Below, piece by piece: positions 46,449 to 55,779 of a stretch of 64,000 nucleotides of DNA; positions within the stretch are counted from its first letter, which is position 1; the number at the start of each line of letters is the position of its first letter. Position numbers and translations under genes: made by a program. The stretch covers positions 62,001-126,000 of the forward strand of contig ONNV01000004.1 in the NCBI GenBank assembly GCA_900319225.1, read 5' to 3'. The notes beneath the pieces were generated by a model, which saw only the letters and a program-made list of their open reading frames with translations, was not told the DNA's origin and ran no database searches. This DNA is from an uncultured Prevotellaceae bacterium (GTDB lineage: Bacteria > Bacteroidota > Bacteroidia > Bacteroidales > Bacteroidaceae).

Positions 46449-48713
46449 ATGGAAGAGGCTAATCTTGTCAAGGACCTGGCGCTGATCCTTATATCGGCCG
46501 GGGCTTTTACCATAATATCCAGGGCGCTTAAGCAGCCGCTTATATTGGGGTATATCCTGGCCGGTTTCCTGGTGGGCCCGCATATGGGTCTGTTCCCCAC
46601 GGTATCCAGTACGGCCGATGTCAAGGAGTGGTCCGATATAGGTATCATATTCCTTCTGTTCGCCCTGGGACTTGAGTTCAGTTTCAAGAAACTGCTCAAG
46701 GTAGGCAGCAGTGCGCTTATTACGGCCATGACGCAGTGTGTAGGCATGTTCATACTGGGTTTTCTGGTGGGCGAGGCCTTAGGGTGGAGCAATATGGAGT
46801 CAATATTCCTGGGCGGTATGCTCTCCATGTCATCCACCACCATAATCATAAAGGCGTATGACGACCTGGGTATGAAGGAGCGTCCGTTCGCTCCGCTGGT
46901 TTTCGGTGCCCTGGTGTTTGAGGACCTGATTGCCGTGGTGCTGATGGTGCTGCTTTCAACAATGGCGGTATCAAATAAGTTTGCTGGCGGCGAGATGCTC
47001 ATGGGGCTTGGCAAGCTGGTGTTTTTCCTGATCCTGTGGTTCCTTGTGGGTATATATCTTATTCCCACGCTACTTAAGAAAGCTCATAAATACCTTAATG
47101 ATGAGATTCTGCTGCTGGTAAGCCTGGGCCTGTGTTTTGCCATGGTTACGCTGGCCAGCCTGGCCGGATTCTCCGAGGCTCTGGGTGCATTCGTGATGGG
47201 TTCCATTATGGCTGAGACTCTGGAGAGCGAGCATATCATGGAGCTTACAAAAGGCATCAAGGACCTGTTCGGTGCCATATTCTTTGTATCGGTAGGTATG
47301 ATGGTGGATCCTAATGTGATTGCAGAGCACTGGGGTACCATACTGGTACTGACCATAACGGTCATGGTGGGAATCCTGTTCTTCTCTACATCGGGAGCAA
47401 TAGTGGCAGGTCAAGGCCTGGACAATGCCGTGCATGCGGGATTCAGCCTGGCTCAACTGGGCGAGTTCTCATTCATCATAGCCGGTCTGGGCGTATCGCT
47501 GGGCGTGATGCGTGACTTTATCTATCCGGTGGTGATTACGGTATCGGTCATAACCACTTTTACTACACCTTATATGATAAAGGCGGGTACTCCGGCATAT
47601 CAGTATCTGCTCCGTAAACTGCCGTCCCAGTTTGTCCAGAAGATCAACTCATTCTCCAGTCAGGAACGTGTGAACAGTGCCGCCGCACAGAATGAGTGGA
47701 AACGTCTGCTTAAGGAACTGGGGCTCAGGGTGCTGCTTTACGGCGTAATCCTGATTGCGATAGACCTGGGCTCACATCTGTTCCTGGATAAGTTCCTGAA
47801 CAGCCGTCTGGACGGTCTCACGCCAATAGCACGCAACATAATAAGCGTGGTCATAACGCTTGTGGTAATGTCGCCGTTCCTGGTGGGCATCGCAATATCG
47901 GGCAATGACATAAACCGCTCATCGATAAAACTCATCAAGGTAAAGCAGGCCAATATCTGGCCGGTCATATCGCTGGCCCTGCTGCGTATCCTGCTGGCCA
48001 TGGGATTTGTGGTGAGCGTGATTGCCAGCCATTTCAACCTGGCGTTCTGGACCATACTGCTCATACTCGTGGCAGGTGTGGCGTTCTTTTTTATAGGACG
48101 CCGTTCAATCAGCAAGTTCACTATCGTCGAGGACCGTTTCATGGCCAACCTCAACGAGAAGGAGCAGCGCCAGCGCCGCATGACTCCCGTTACGTCATCG
48201 GTAAGCGACAAGATGTCACGCTATAACGTAAAGACCGATATGATAACCATATCGGCCGATTCACTCTACGCGGGCCAGAAACTTAAGGACCTGCCGTTCC
48301 GCCATAAGAGCGGCGTGAACATTGTAAAGATTATTCGTGGCAGCCGCAGCATCATGATTCCTACGGGCGACGAGATGATATTCCCTACTGACAAGCTGCT
48401 TGCAGTGGGTACCAAGGAACAGCTCACCGAGTTCCGCAAGGATATGGCCGAGAACGTGTACGTCCCTGACCAGACGGAATCCGATACCCTGGCTCCGCGT
48501 CAGTTTGATCTGGAATCCATAACCCTTAAGGCAGACTCATGGCTTACCGGCAAGACTCTGAGTGAGACCGATATGCGCTCATACGGCTGTATGGTGATAA
48601 GCGTGGTCAGTGACGGCCAGGTTACCACCAACCCCAAGCCCGATTATCGCTTCAAGGAAGGTGATGTGGTCTGGCTGGCAGGCGAAAAATCCGCCTGTGA
48701 GTGGTGGGCGTAA
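46449..48713 (+). CDS. CPA2-family monovalent cation:proton antiporter (KefB/Ybal-like) with RCK_C domains
   Basis: 754 aa. Residues 1 to about 390 form the 12-13 helix Na+/H+ exchanger fold (QPLILGYILAGFLVGPHMG, FALGLEFSFKKLLKVG, VFEDLIAVVLMV, and EALGAFVMGSIMAE). An additional block of about four helices follows (420-560), then two TrkA-C/RCK_C-type regulatory domains (about 600-680 and 690-754: QKLKDLPFRHKSGVNIVKII and GKTLSETDMRSYGCMVISVV). It exchanges K+ or Na+ for protons at the inner membrane. No RCK_N nucleotide-binding domain is visible. Monocistronic; a very long inverted repeat follows its stop. Confidence 0.83.
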   Translation: MEEANLVKDLALILISAGAFTIISRALKQPLILGYILAGFLVGPHMGLFPTVSSTADVKEWSDIGIIFLLFALGLEFSFKKLLKVGSSALITAMTQCVGMFILGFLVGEALGWSNMESIFLGGMLSMSSTTIIIKAYDDLGMKERPFAPLVFGALVFEDLIAVVLMVLLSTMAVSNKFAGGEMLMGLGKLVFFLILWFLVGIYLIPTLLKKAHKYLNDEILLLVSLGLCFAMVTLASLAGFSEALGAFVMGSIMAETLESEHIMELTKGIKDLFGAIFFVSVGMMVDPNVIAEHWGTILVLTITVMVGILFFSTSGAIVAGQGLDNAVHAGFSLAQLGEFSFIIAGLGVSLGVMRDFIYPVVITVSVITTFTTPYMIKAGTPAYQYLLRKLPSQFVQKINSFSSQERVNSAAAQNEWKRLLKELGLRVLLYGVILIAIDLGSHLFLDKFLNSRLDGLTPIARNIISVVITLVVMSPFLVGIAISGNDINRSSIKLIKVKQANIWPVISLALLRILLAMGFVVSVIASHFNLAFWTILLILVAGVAFFFIGRRSISKFTIVEDRFMANLNEKEQRQRRMTPVTSSVSDKMSRYNVKTDMITISADSLYAGQKLKDLPFRHKSGVNIVKIIRGSRSIMIPTGDEMIFPTDKLLAVGTKEQLTEFRKDMAENVYVPDQTESDTLAPRQFDLESITLKADSWLTGKTLSETDMRSYGCMVISVVSDGQVTTNPKPDYRFKEGDVVWLAGEKSACEWWA

Positions 48714-48730
48714 ACAGCCCGCAGGGGGCC

Positions 48731-49018
48731 AAAGGGGCACAAAGGGGACGGTTCTATCTGTGCCCTTCCTCCAAGAGAACTTTTGGGGTATCAGTATCTG
48801 AAACTACGCGCTTCGCGCTATCCCTCCCATCCCTAATAAAACGCTCTGAAAGGTATGAGTAAACTCCTACCTTCCAGAGCATTTTCTTAGGCACGGGCCC
48901 CTCCCGTTCACAAGCCCACGGGCGGCCATGGTTTCTGATACCGATACCCCAAAAGTTCTGAACACCTTGGAGTATTTTCACAAGGGCACAGATAGAACCG
49001 TCCCCTTTGTGCCCCTTT
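48731..49018. repeat. Dispersed inverted repeat, GGGACGGTTCT family, copy 3, with nested compound palindrome C
   Basis: Outer arms 48731-48767 and 48982-49018 are perfect 37-bp reverse complements with the core GGGGACGGTTCTATC. The 214-nt loop (48768-48981) is the third compound palindrome: stem around 48777-48804 with 48931-48958 (28 positions, two mismatches), the block ATCCCTCCCAT, an inner stem CTCTG/CAGAG around GGTATGAGTAAACTCCTACC, and the block GCACGGGCCCCTCCC. All are in the same order and orientation as copies A and B. It fills the convergent gap between the antiporter and NatB-like genes. Confidence 0.9.
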
Positions 49019-49021
49019 AAA

Positions 49022-50296
49022 TTACTTCATCTTAATCCACTGACCCAGGTCTTTCCAGGTGGGTTTCTTGCCGTGCATGAAGACTCCGATGCGGAATATG
49101 CGTGAGGCAAGCCAGATCAGTATGACGAATGATACGTAGAGCACTGCTAATGATACCACTATCTCCCATGTAGGTATTCCGGCAGGGATCCTGGCCATCA
49201 TTACCATGGGTGATGTGAACGGTATCATGGAGAACCAGAACGCAACGTCCGATCCCGGGTTCTTGATAACAGCCATAAGCACATAGATAGCTATGATAAT
49301 GGGCAGCATTATCACGGAGTTGAACTGCGCGGCATCCTGGGGCGTGTCAACGGCAGATCCGATAGCGGCGTACATGGATGCGTAGAAAAGGAATCCTCCT
49401 ATTATGTAGAGTATGGTGGTGATTACCAGAGTGCCGATGTAATGAACGTCGGCGATACTGCCCAGAAGAATCTCCGCGTTACCGCTGCTGGCTGCGATGG
49501 CAGGCAGGGCAAATGCTACAAGTAACATGATGATTCCGCCCCAGATGAGAATCTGCAGCATGGCAACCAGGGCAATTCCAAGCACCTTACCCATCATCAG
49601 TTCAAACGGCTTGCATGATGTGATGAGTACGTCAAGCACACGTGTCTGTTTCTCATCAATTACTGACTGGAGCACCATCTGGCCGTAAATTATGATGATC
49701 ATGTAGATGAAGAATGCTATGATGAATCCCAACGCTACCGATCCTCCGGTCGATGAGGATTTCATCTCCTGGTTCTGCTCATTCTTGAGCGTCTGGATGC
49801 CGGCGTGGACGTTTGCATCGGCCAGGATGCTGTTTATGTTTTCTACGTCATACCGGTTAAGGCGTTCTGTGCGTATTATGCCCTGGATACGCTCACGTAT
49901 GGCATCCTCAACGCTCAGTGATGAGGCTCCGTTGTTTATGAGTGTCAGGTTACCGGGGTTGTCAATGATGTCTTCACCTATCACCAGAATACCAAAGCAG
50001 TAAACCTCATACCCGAATTTCTGGCGTGCCTCCTCAACCGTGGTGTTCTCCGGCAGCAGCTGGAACTCCACCCTGCTGTCTGAGGGCAGCCTCTTGCCTA
50101 TGATCTGGCCGGGGGTGTTGTCTATCACTACAATCCTCTCCGTCTTGGCCTTGGAGTCAACCGCATTCATAAAGAATGTGGGGCCGATAAGGCTAAGGGC
50201 TATCAGTATGGGAATGAGTATCGTTACCAGAATGAATGATTTCTTGCGAACGCGTTCTAAGAACTCTCGCTCTACGATAAGACCTAATCTGTTCAT
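49022..50296 (-). CDS. ABC-2 transporter permease, NatB-like
   Basis: 424 aa. The N-terminus MNRLGLIVEREFLERVRKKS and first helix, a periplasmic domain of about 150 residues, and five or six C-terminal helices match NatB/YhaP-type permeases (QSVIDEKQTRVLDVLITSCK is the conserved cytoplasmic turn). With the ATPase gene 12 bp upstream it forms a two-component exporter, in some bacteria for Na+; substrate here is open. Confidence 0.83.
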   Translation of the reverse strand: MNRLGLIVEREFLERVRKKSFILVTILIPILIALSLIGPTFFMNAVDSKAKTERIVVIDNTPGQIIGKRLPSDSRVEFQLLPENTTVEEARQKFGYEVYCFGILVIGEDIIDNPGNLTLINNGASSLSVEDAIRERIQGIIRTERLNRYDVENINSILADANVHAGIQTLKNEQNQEMKSSSTGGSVALGFIIAFFIYMIIIIYGQMVLQSVIDEKQTRVLDVLITSCKPFELMMGKVLGIALVAMLQILIWGGIIMLLVAFALPAIAASSGNAEILLGSIADVHYIGTLVITTILYIIGGFLFYASMYAAIGSAVDTPQDAAQFNSVIMLPIIIAIYVLMAVIKNPGSDVAFWFSMIPFTSPMVMMARIPAGIPTWEIVVSLAVLYVSFVILIWLASRIFRIGVFMHGKKPTWKDLGQWIKMK

Positions 50297-50308
50297 GACT
50301 GCGGCGTT

Positions 50309-51235
50309 TTAAAGTGTACCGTTGACGGCACGGATGAATATATCGTTCATACTTGGAATGATCTCCTGGAAGGAGCGCAGGGCAACCTTCTCATTGAGCA
50401 TACCTATGACCGGACGTATGTCGGAGTCATCGGGGATATGGATTCGCTGCTGGGTGAAACCGCCCAGTATTGAATCAGGTGTGCCCAGCGGGAATGCCTT
50501 GCCCTGGAGTGAGGCGGAGAAATCCTCCTGGCTGCCGTTATAGACTACCAGGAACGTGTTTCCGCCCGCTTTGCGGCGAATCTCATCTACAGGTCCCGAC
50601 AGTATGTTCTGGGATTTGTTTATCAGGGTTATGTCATCACAGATCTCCTCAACTGATTCCATGTTATGGGTTGAGAATATCACTGTGGCACCGCGGTCGC
50701 GCAGACCCAGTATCTCCTCCTTGAGCATGTTCTGGTTGATGGGGTCAAAACCTGAGAACGGCTCGTCAAAGATGAGCAGTTTGGGCTCATGCACCACCGT
50801 GATGATGAACTGAACCTTCTGTGCCATACCTTTTGACAGGTCCTCAACCTTCTTGTCCCACCACTCGGCTATGCCCAGGCGGCTGAACCAGTCTTTAAGT
50901 CTTCTTGCGGCTTCTGTTCTGGAGAGGCCGTGCATGCGTGCAAAAAAGAGAGCTTGTTCACCGACTTTCATCTTCTTGTAGAGACCACGCTCCTCGGGCA
51001 TGTAGCCTGTGTTGAAGATGTCTTTGTCTGTAATCTCGTGGTCCTCAAACCACACTTTGCCGCGATCGGGCATGGTCATGTGGTTGACCACACGTATGAG
51101 TGTGGTCTTTCCTGCGCCGTTAGGACCAAGCAAACCATAGATGGAGCCGCGCGGAATCTCCACCGATACGTCGTCCAAGGCTCTGTGGCCTACATAAGTT
51201 TTGGTGACGTTTTCAATTCTAAGAATTGGATCCAT
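50309..51235 (-). CDS. ABC transporter ATP-binding protein, NatA-like
   Basis: 308 aa. Walker A GLLGPNGAGKTTLIRV, signature LSKGMAQKVQ, Walker B LLIFDEPFSGFDP and the switch His in VIFSTHNMESVEEIC are all present; the C-terminal 90 residues are the extension typical of DUF4162-bearing NatA-type ATPases. It powers the permease encoded 12 bp downstream. Confidence 0.88.
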   Translation of the reverse strand: MDPILRIENVTKTYVGHRALDDVSVEIPRGSIYGLLGPNGAGKTTLIRVVNHMTMPDRGKVWFEDHEITDKDIFNTGYMPEERGLYKKMKVGEQALFFARMHGLSRTEAARRLKDWFSRLGIAEWWDKKVEDLSKGMAQKVQFIITVVHEPKLLIFDEPFSGFDPINQNMLKEEILGLRDRGATVIFSTHNMESVEEICDDITLINKSQNILSGPVDEIRRKAGGNTFLVVYNGSQEDFSASLQGKAFPLGTPDSILGGFTQQRIHIPDDSDIRPVIGMLNEKVALRSFQEIIPSMNDIFIRAVNGTL

Positions 51236-51261
51236 TGATTGTTGTTAATAAAGTAGTTAGG

Positions 51262-51906
51262 TTATCTCTTGAATACGTTTTCAAATAAGATATCGGCAAT
51301 GATCTGCTGACCCTCCTCGTTGGGATGGATGGTGTCAGGGAAATACTGGCGCTTGCCCTGCATGGGGGTATTCAGGTCAACAAGGGGCAGGTTCTCCTCC
51401 TGGGCAACCTCCTTGATGAAGGGTATGACGCCGTTAAAGATGACGCTGTCATTTATGCTCCAGGCATGACCGTAGGCGGGTACGGGCAGGCAGAGCCAGA
51501 TCCGGGGCTTGGAGGGCAGGGCGCGGAATGACTCGATAAGGGTCTTGAGGTCCTGCTTGAAATGGTCGCTCTCCTTCCAGTTGTAGGGCTTGCTGTCATT
51601 GGTGCCAAGCTTGATGGTCACAATCTGGGGATTGAAAGCCAATGCATCCTTGTAGGCCTGCTCATTCATGTAGGGCATATCGGTACCCATCATGGTGGTT
51701 GAGCCGCTCACTCCAAAGTTGCGGACGTCATATTTATCTCCAAGCTTGGCGCTCAGAAGTCCCGGATAGGCATCATGCTCACGGTCTTTGATTCCATGAC
51801 CGAATGTGATGCTGTCACCTACACATGCTACGCGAATGGGCTGGCTCTGGCAGGCAGAAAGGACCAGTGCTACGACTGAGATGATAATGAGTAAATGCTT
51901 TTTCAT
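51262..51906 (-). CDS. SGNH/GDSL hydrolase lipoprotein
   Basis: I chose ATG 51906 (MKKHLLIIISVVALVLSACQ), 214 aa with lipobox LSAC, Cys at residue 19. Block I is CVGDSITFG with the nucleophile Ser, block II Gly lies in FGVSGSTTM, block III GTND, and block V FPDTIHPNEEG supplies Asp and His. Such enzymes remove acyl groups from carbohydrates or lipids; YPGLLSAKLGDKYDVRNFG is typical of the TesA/acetylxylan esterase-like branch. It starts 13 bp after the recQ stop and could share its transcript. Confidence 0.85.
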   Translation of the reverse strand: MKKHLLIIISVVALVLSACQSQPIRVACVGDSITFGHGIKDREHDAYPGLLSAKLGDKYDVRNFGVSGSTTMMGTDMPYMNEQAYKDALAFNPQIVTIKLGTNDSKPYNWKESDHFKQDLKTLIESFRALPSKPRIWLCLPVPAYGHAWSINDSVIFNGVIPFIKEVAQEENLPLVDLNTPMQGKRQYFPDTIHPNEEGQQIIADILFENVFKR

Positions 51907-51919
51907 ATGCTTTCCTTGT

Positions 51920-53812
51920 TTATTGTTTTGCAAAAATCTTTCCGTCTCTCATAAGGATATGCCCCTCATCAACCATGTAATGCAGTACATGGTCTATCTT
52001 GCTGCGGTCATAGGGCAGGGTGTAGACTAGCTGCGGGTTGTCCGGGTTTGTGTGGAACGTATCCAGAACGTCCTGCATGATGGCGTCACGCTCACCGCGC
52101 GTAAGGTCTCCCTGTACCTTCTCCTGACACAGGTCGCAGCAGAGGCAGGGCTTGTCCTGATGCTCGCCGAAATACTTGAGCAGTATGGCGCTGCGGCATC
52201 CGGTCTCACGTGTCACATACTCCATCATGGCACCGATCCGCTCCTTGAACTCCTCCTTGCGCTGCAGATAGACCTCGGGGTCAAAATGCAGCATGGCGGT
52301 GTCTATACGCTCCCTGGTCCAGGTGACCACGGGGGTGCGGCGCTCGGGTACGTATCGGACTATACCCTGGCTCTGCAGGGTCATGAGGGTGGTGTAGAGC
52401 TTCTCGTGGTCAATGCCTGCACGTGAGCAAATCAGATGCTCGTCAATATATGCGTAATCAGTGAATATGCCGCTGTACAGGCGCAGTATGATGTTCATGA
52501 CATCCTCGGTGGTGCGGTCCTGATGCAGGCGGTACAGTTCATCGCGGCCGGCCGTAAAGAGCAGGCGGGCGGAGTACTCCATCTCATCCACATACTCTAT
52601 GTATCCCATACGGGTAAGTATGCGCAGGGCGCTGTCAGTAGGTATCACAGGCAGTGAGAAATGCTGGCAGAACTCACCCAGCGAGAATGCGTATGTGCAG
52701 CCGCGGCCGTCACCTACCGCCATCTCATGCCAGAATGCCAGTTTCTCATAGACGTCACGTATGAACTCCTCCTTGGGGAACGTGTCGCTGATTCGTTTGC
52801 TTACGGTACGTTTGTCTCCGGGAGAGTGAAGCAGCACCGCATATGAGCGCTTGCCGTCACGTCCGGCGCGTCCGGCCTCCTGGAAATAGGCCTCGATGGA
52901 GCTGGGTATGTCCATGTGTATCACCGTGCGTACATCGGGCTTGTCAATTCCCATTCCGAATGCGTTGGTGGCAACCACAACACGGTATATGTCATTTGTC
53001 CATGCACGCTGGCGCTCATCCTTGACCGATGGCTCCAGACCTGCGTGGTAGAATGTGGAGGGTATGCCCTCCTTGTTGAGGAAATCGGCCACCTCCTTGG
53101 TCTCGGCGCGGTTGCGTACATAGACTATTCCCGTGCCGGGCACGCATTCAAGTATATGTTTCAGTTCCAGAAGTTTGTTCTCAGTCTTGCGTACCACGTA
53201 TGACAGGTTCTCGCGGAAGAAACTCATACGTATCACGTTCCTTTCCTTGAATCCCAGCTTGTCCTGGATGTCATCGGTCACCTGAGGGGTGGCGGTGGCG
53301 GTAAGTGCCAGTACCGGAACCTGGGGCAGCTCCTTGCGGATATCGGCTATGCTCAGATATGAGGGGCGGAAATCATAACCCCATTGCGATATGCAGTGTG
53401 ACTCGTCGACCGTGAGCAGGCATATCTTGAGATGACGCAGTTTGGTGCGGAAAAGGTCGGACTGAAGGCGCTCGGGTGATACGTAGAGGAACTTGTAACC
53501 GCCAAACAGGCAGTTCTCCATGACTGCGATTATCTCCTCGCGTTTCATGCCCGTGTGGATGGCGGCGGCCTTGATGCCGCGTTCACGCAGGTTGCGCACC
53601 TGGTCTTTCATGAGCGCTATGAGCGGGGTGATGACCAGGCAGACGCCATCCATTGCCATTGCGGGAACCTGGAACGTTATGCTCTTGCCGCCTCCGGTAG
53701 GCATGAGCCCCAGAGTGTCACGTCCCTGGCCGATACTCTCTATGATCTGCTCCTGGATACCGCGGAAACTGTCATATCCCCAGTAGGTCTTGAGTATCTC
53801 CAGGTAATTCAT
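51920..53812 (-). CDS. recQ: ATP-dependent DNA helicase RecQ
   Basis: 630 aa. Superfamily 2 motifs in order: MPTGGGKSITFQVPA (Walker A), DESHCISQWGYDFRP (DEAH-type plus aromatic loop), ALTATATPQV, TGIVYVRNRAETKEVADFL, and the AGRAGRDG motif VI. The RQC zinc region is seen in CRSAILLKYFGEH and PCLCCDLCQ. The HRDC domain is not obvious, and length is at the short end of the family. It unwinds DNA at stalled forks and in RecF-type recombination. It is 7 bp from recJ, a natural partner that resects the unwound 5' strand. Confidence 0.92.
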   Translation of the reverse strand: MNYLEILKTYWGYDSFRGIQEQIIESIGQGRDTLGLMPTGGGKSITFQVPAMAMDGVCLVITPLIALMKDQVRNLRERGIKAAAIHTGMKREEIIAVMENCLFGGYKFLYVSPERLQSDLFRTKLRHLKICLLTVDESHCISQWGYDFRPSYLSIADIRKELPQVPVLALTATATPQVTDDIQDKLGFKERNVIRMSFFRENLSYVVRKTENKLLELKHILECVPGTGIVYVRNRAETKEVADFLNKEGIPSTFYHAGLEPSVKDERQRAWTNDIYRVVVATNAFGMGIDKPDVRTVIHMDIPSSIEAYFQEAGRAGRDGKRSYAVLLHSPGDKRTVSKRISDTFPKEEFIRDVYEKLAFWHEMAVGDGRGCTYAFSLGEFCQHFSLPVIPTDSALRILTRMGYIEYVDEMEYSARLLFTAGRDELYRLHQDRTTEDVMNIILRLYSGIFTDYAYIDEHLICSRAGIDHEKLYTTLMTLQSQGIVRYVPERRTPVVTWTRERIDTAMLHFDPEVYLQRKEEFKERIGAMMEYVTRETGCRSAILLKYFGEHQDKPCLCCDLCQEKVQGDLTRGERDAIMQDVLDTFHTNPDNPQLVYTLPYDRSKIDHVLHYMVDEGHILMRDGKIFAKQ

Positions 53813-53819
53813 AGAGCCG

Positions 53820-55553
53820 TCAGGCTTTAGTTTCAGGCTGGTTTGGTTTGATGCTCTCTATCTGCAGCAGCACCTCTCCCTGCTTGAAATTGTTCTCCTC
53901 AATGGTATAGCAGATGTCAAATGAGCGCTTGGTCTTGATGTAGTTCACGTATGAACTCTGGCCGAACGCGATACCGTTGAGCGGATGGCCGCTCTTGCTG
54001 TCAATAAGTTCCAGCTTGATATGCTCGTGGCCGCGACCCACAACCTTGCTGGTGCCGTAGTCATAGACGTTACGGGTGCGGAATATGGGCTTGTGGTTAT
54101 CGGGACCGAAGGGCTGGAATTTCTTGAGGTCGCGGAAGAACCTGGGTGTTATGTCCTTGAAGTCCAGGTCGGCGTCAATATCTATCGATGCCTCAATCTG
54201 GTCCGGTTCGATGTGGTTTGAGACATATTCCTCAAAGCGGCGCTTGAACTCCTCCACGTTCTCTACCTTAAGGGACAGGCCTGCCGCATAGGTGTGTCCG
54301 CCAAAATTCTCAAGCAGGTCCTTGCAGCTCTCTATGGCCTTGTATACGTCAAATCCCGATACGGAACGTGCCGATCCTGTAGCCAGGTTGCCGGTTTTGG
54401 TAAGTACTACGGCAGGCTTGTAGAACACCTCGGTCAGACGTGAGGCCACGATACCTATCACGCCGCGTTTCCACTCGGCATTGTAGAGCACGATTGCATG
54501 ACGGTTCTCTCCGTCCTCAAGATTCATGACTATGTTGTTGGCCTCCTCGGTCATCTCCTTGTCATCTTTCTTGCGGTCGTCATTCTCCTGGTCTATGCGC
54601 TCGGCCAGTTCAAGGGCGCGGTTAAAGTCCTTCTCAACCATCAGGTCTACGGCTTTCTTACCGCTGCTCATACGGCCTGCGGCATTCAGACGCGGCCCTA
54701 TCTTGAATACTATGTCATTGATGGTCAGGTTCTTGTCAGAGAGCTTGCACACCTGTATGATGGCCTTGAGCCCGGTGCAGGGGTTGCTGCTGAGCTGCTC
54801 CAGACCGTAGTGTGTAAGCACGCGGTTCTCGCCCATTATGGGTACTATGTCCGATGCGGTACTTACCGCTACCAGATCCAGACTGGGCAGCAGTTCGCTG
54901 AACGGTATGCCGTTGTCCAGTGCGTAGGCCTGCATGAGTTTGAATCCCACACCGCATCCTGAAAGATGCTTGAAAGGATAATGGGAGTCAAAACGCTTGG
55001 CGTTAAGTATGGCAACAGCAGGGGGCAGCTCATCATCGGGAACATGATGGTCACACACTATGAAGTCTATGCCTTTCTCCTTGGCATAAGCTATCTCCTG
55101 AATCGCCTTGATGCCGCAGTCAAGTACAATGACCAGCTTGACTCCGGTTTCAAAAGCATAATCTACACCCTGGCGCGATACTCCGTAACCCTCATTGTAA
55201 CGGTCCGGAATGTAATAGTCCAGGTTGTCATAATCCCTTTTAAGGAAGTTGTACACCAACGCAACGGCAGTGGTGCCGTCTACGTCATAATCACCGTAAA
55301 CCAGAATGCGCTCGCCACGCTCTATGGCGCTGTTGATACGTGCCACCGCCTTGTCCATGTCATCCATGAGCCAAGGGTCAAGCAGCTCGTTCAGTTGCGG
55401 GTTGAAAAATTTCTGTACTTCGGTCTTACTTGTTATGCCTCTCTCAATCAAGAGCCTGCAGAGTATGGGGCTTATCCCTACAGCCTTTGACAAGTCACTG
55501 GCTGCCTCTGTTACCTCCGGGGTGGGGGGCACAAAGTTCCATCTGAAGTTCAT
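53820..55553 (-). CDS. recJ: Single-stranded-DNA-specific exonuclease RecJ
   Basis: 577 aa, standard length. The DHH phosphoesterase motifs are YGDYDVDGTTAVAL, LVIVLDCG and IVCDHHVPDD, followed by GCGVGFKLMQAY and the DHHA1 domain with GGHTYAAGLSLK. It degrades 5'-ended single-stranded DNA in recombination and mismatch repair. It is upstream of recQ in one operon with a 7-bp gap; its own promoter on the minus strand lies 109-116 bp upstream. Confidence 0.94.
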   Translation of the reverse strand: MNFRWNFVPPTPEVTEAASDLSKAVGISPILCRLLIERGITSKTEVQKFFNPQLNELLDPWLMDDMDKAVARINSAIERGERILVYGDYDVDGTTAVALVYNFLKRDYDNLDYYIPDRYNEGYGVSRQGVDYAFETGVKLVIVLDCGIKAIQEIAYAKEKGIDFIVCDHHVPDDELPPAVAILNAKRFDSHYPFKHLSGCGVGFKLMQAYALDNGIPFSELLPSLDLVAVSTASDIVPIMGENRVLTHYGLEQLSSNPCTGLKAIIQVCKLSDKNLTINDIVFKIGPRLNAAGRMSSGKKAVDLMVEKDFNRALELAERIDQENDDRKKDDKEMTEEANNIVMNLEDGENRHAIVLYNAEWKRGVIGIVASRLTEVFYKPAVVLTKTGNLATGSARSVSGFDVYKAIESCKDLLENFGGHTYAAGLSLKVENVEEFKRRFEEYVSNHIEPDQIEASIDIDADLDFKDITPRFFRDLKKFQPFGPDNHKPIFRTRNVYDYGTSKVVGRGHEHIKLELIDSKSGHPLNGIAFGQSSYVNYIKTKRSFDICYTIEENNFKQGEVLLQIESIKPNQPETKA

Positions 55554-55661
55554 TTTTTATGTTATTTTTTATTTTATTCATTTTGAGTATGTTACGTTGC
55601 CTTTCTGAGCTCCGCTCCCGTTCCCGGGGGATATTCCGAAAGACTGGTTTGTTCCAAAATG

Positions 55662-55693
55662 CAAAGATAGCAAACGGGTTCTTTATTGTCAAT
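55662..55693 (-). promoter_or_regulatory. recJ promoter (minus strand)
   Basis: TATCTTTG (-7; plus-strand 55662-55669) with ATTG 20 nt upstream (plus-strand 55690-55693) on the minus strand. The remaining leader of about 100 nt is GC-rich with a CCCGGG palindrome. Confidence 0.5.
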
Positions 55694-55717
55694 ACTTAAC
55701 TCTAATTATATTTTAAT

Positions 55718-55755
55718 AAAAAAACGGCAGGAGCATTTGGGTCTGCTCCTGCCGT
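55718..55755 (-). terminator. Terminator of the C1 peptidase gene
   Basis: ACGGCAGGAGC (55724-55734) pairs with GCTCCTGCCGT (55745-55755); on the minus strand it is followed by a T-run. It separates the peptidase gene from recJ. Confidence 0.85.
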
Positions 55756-55779
55756 ATGACGAATGTAAACGGTAATTGT

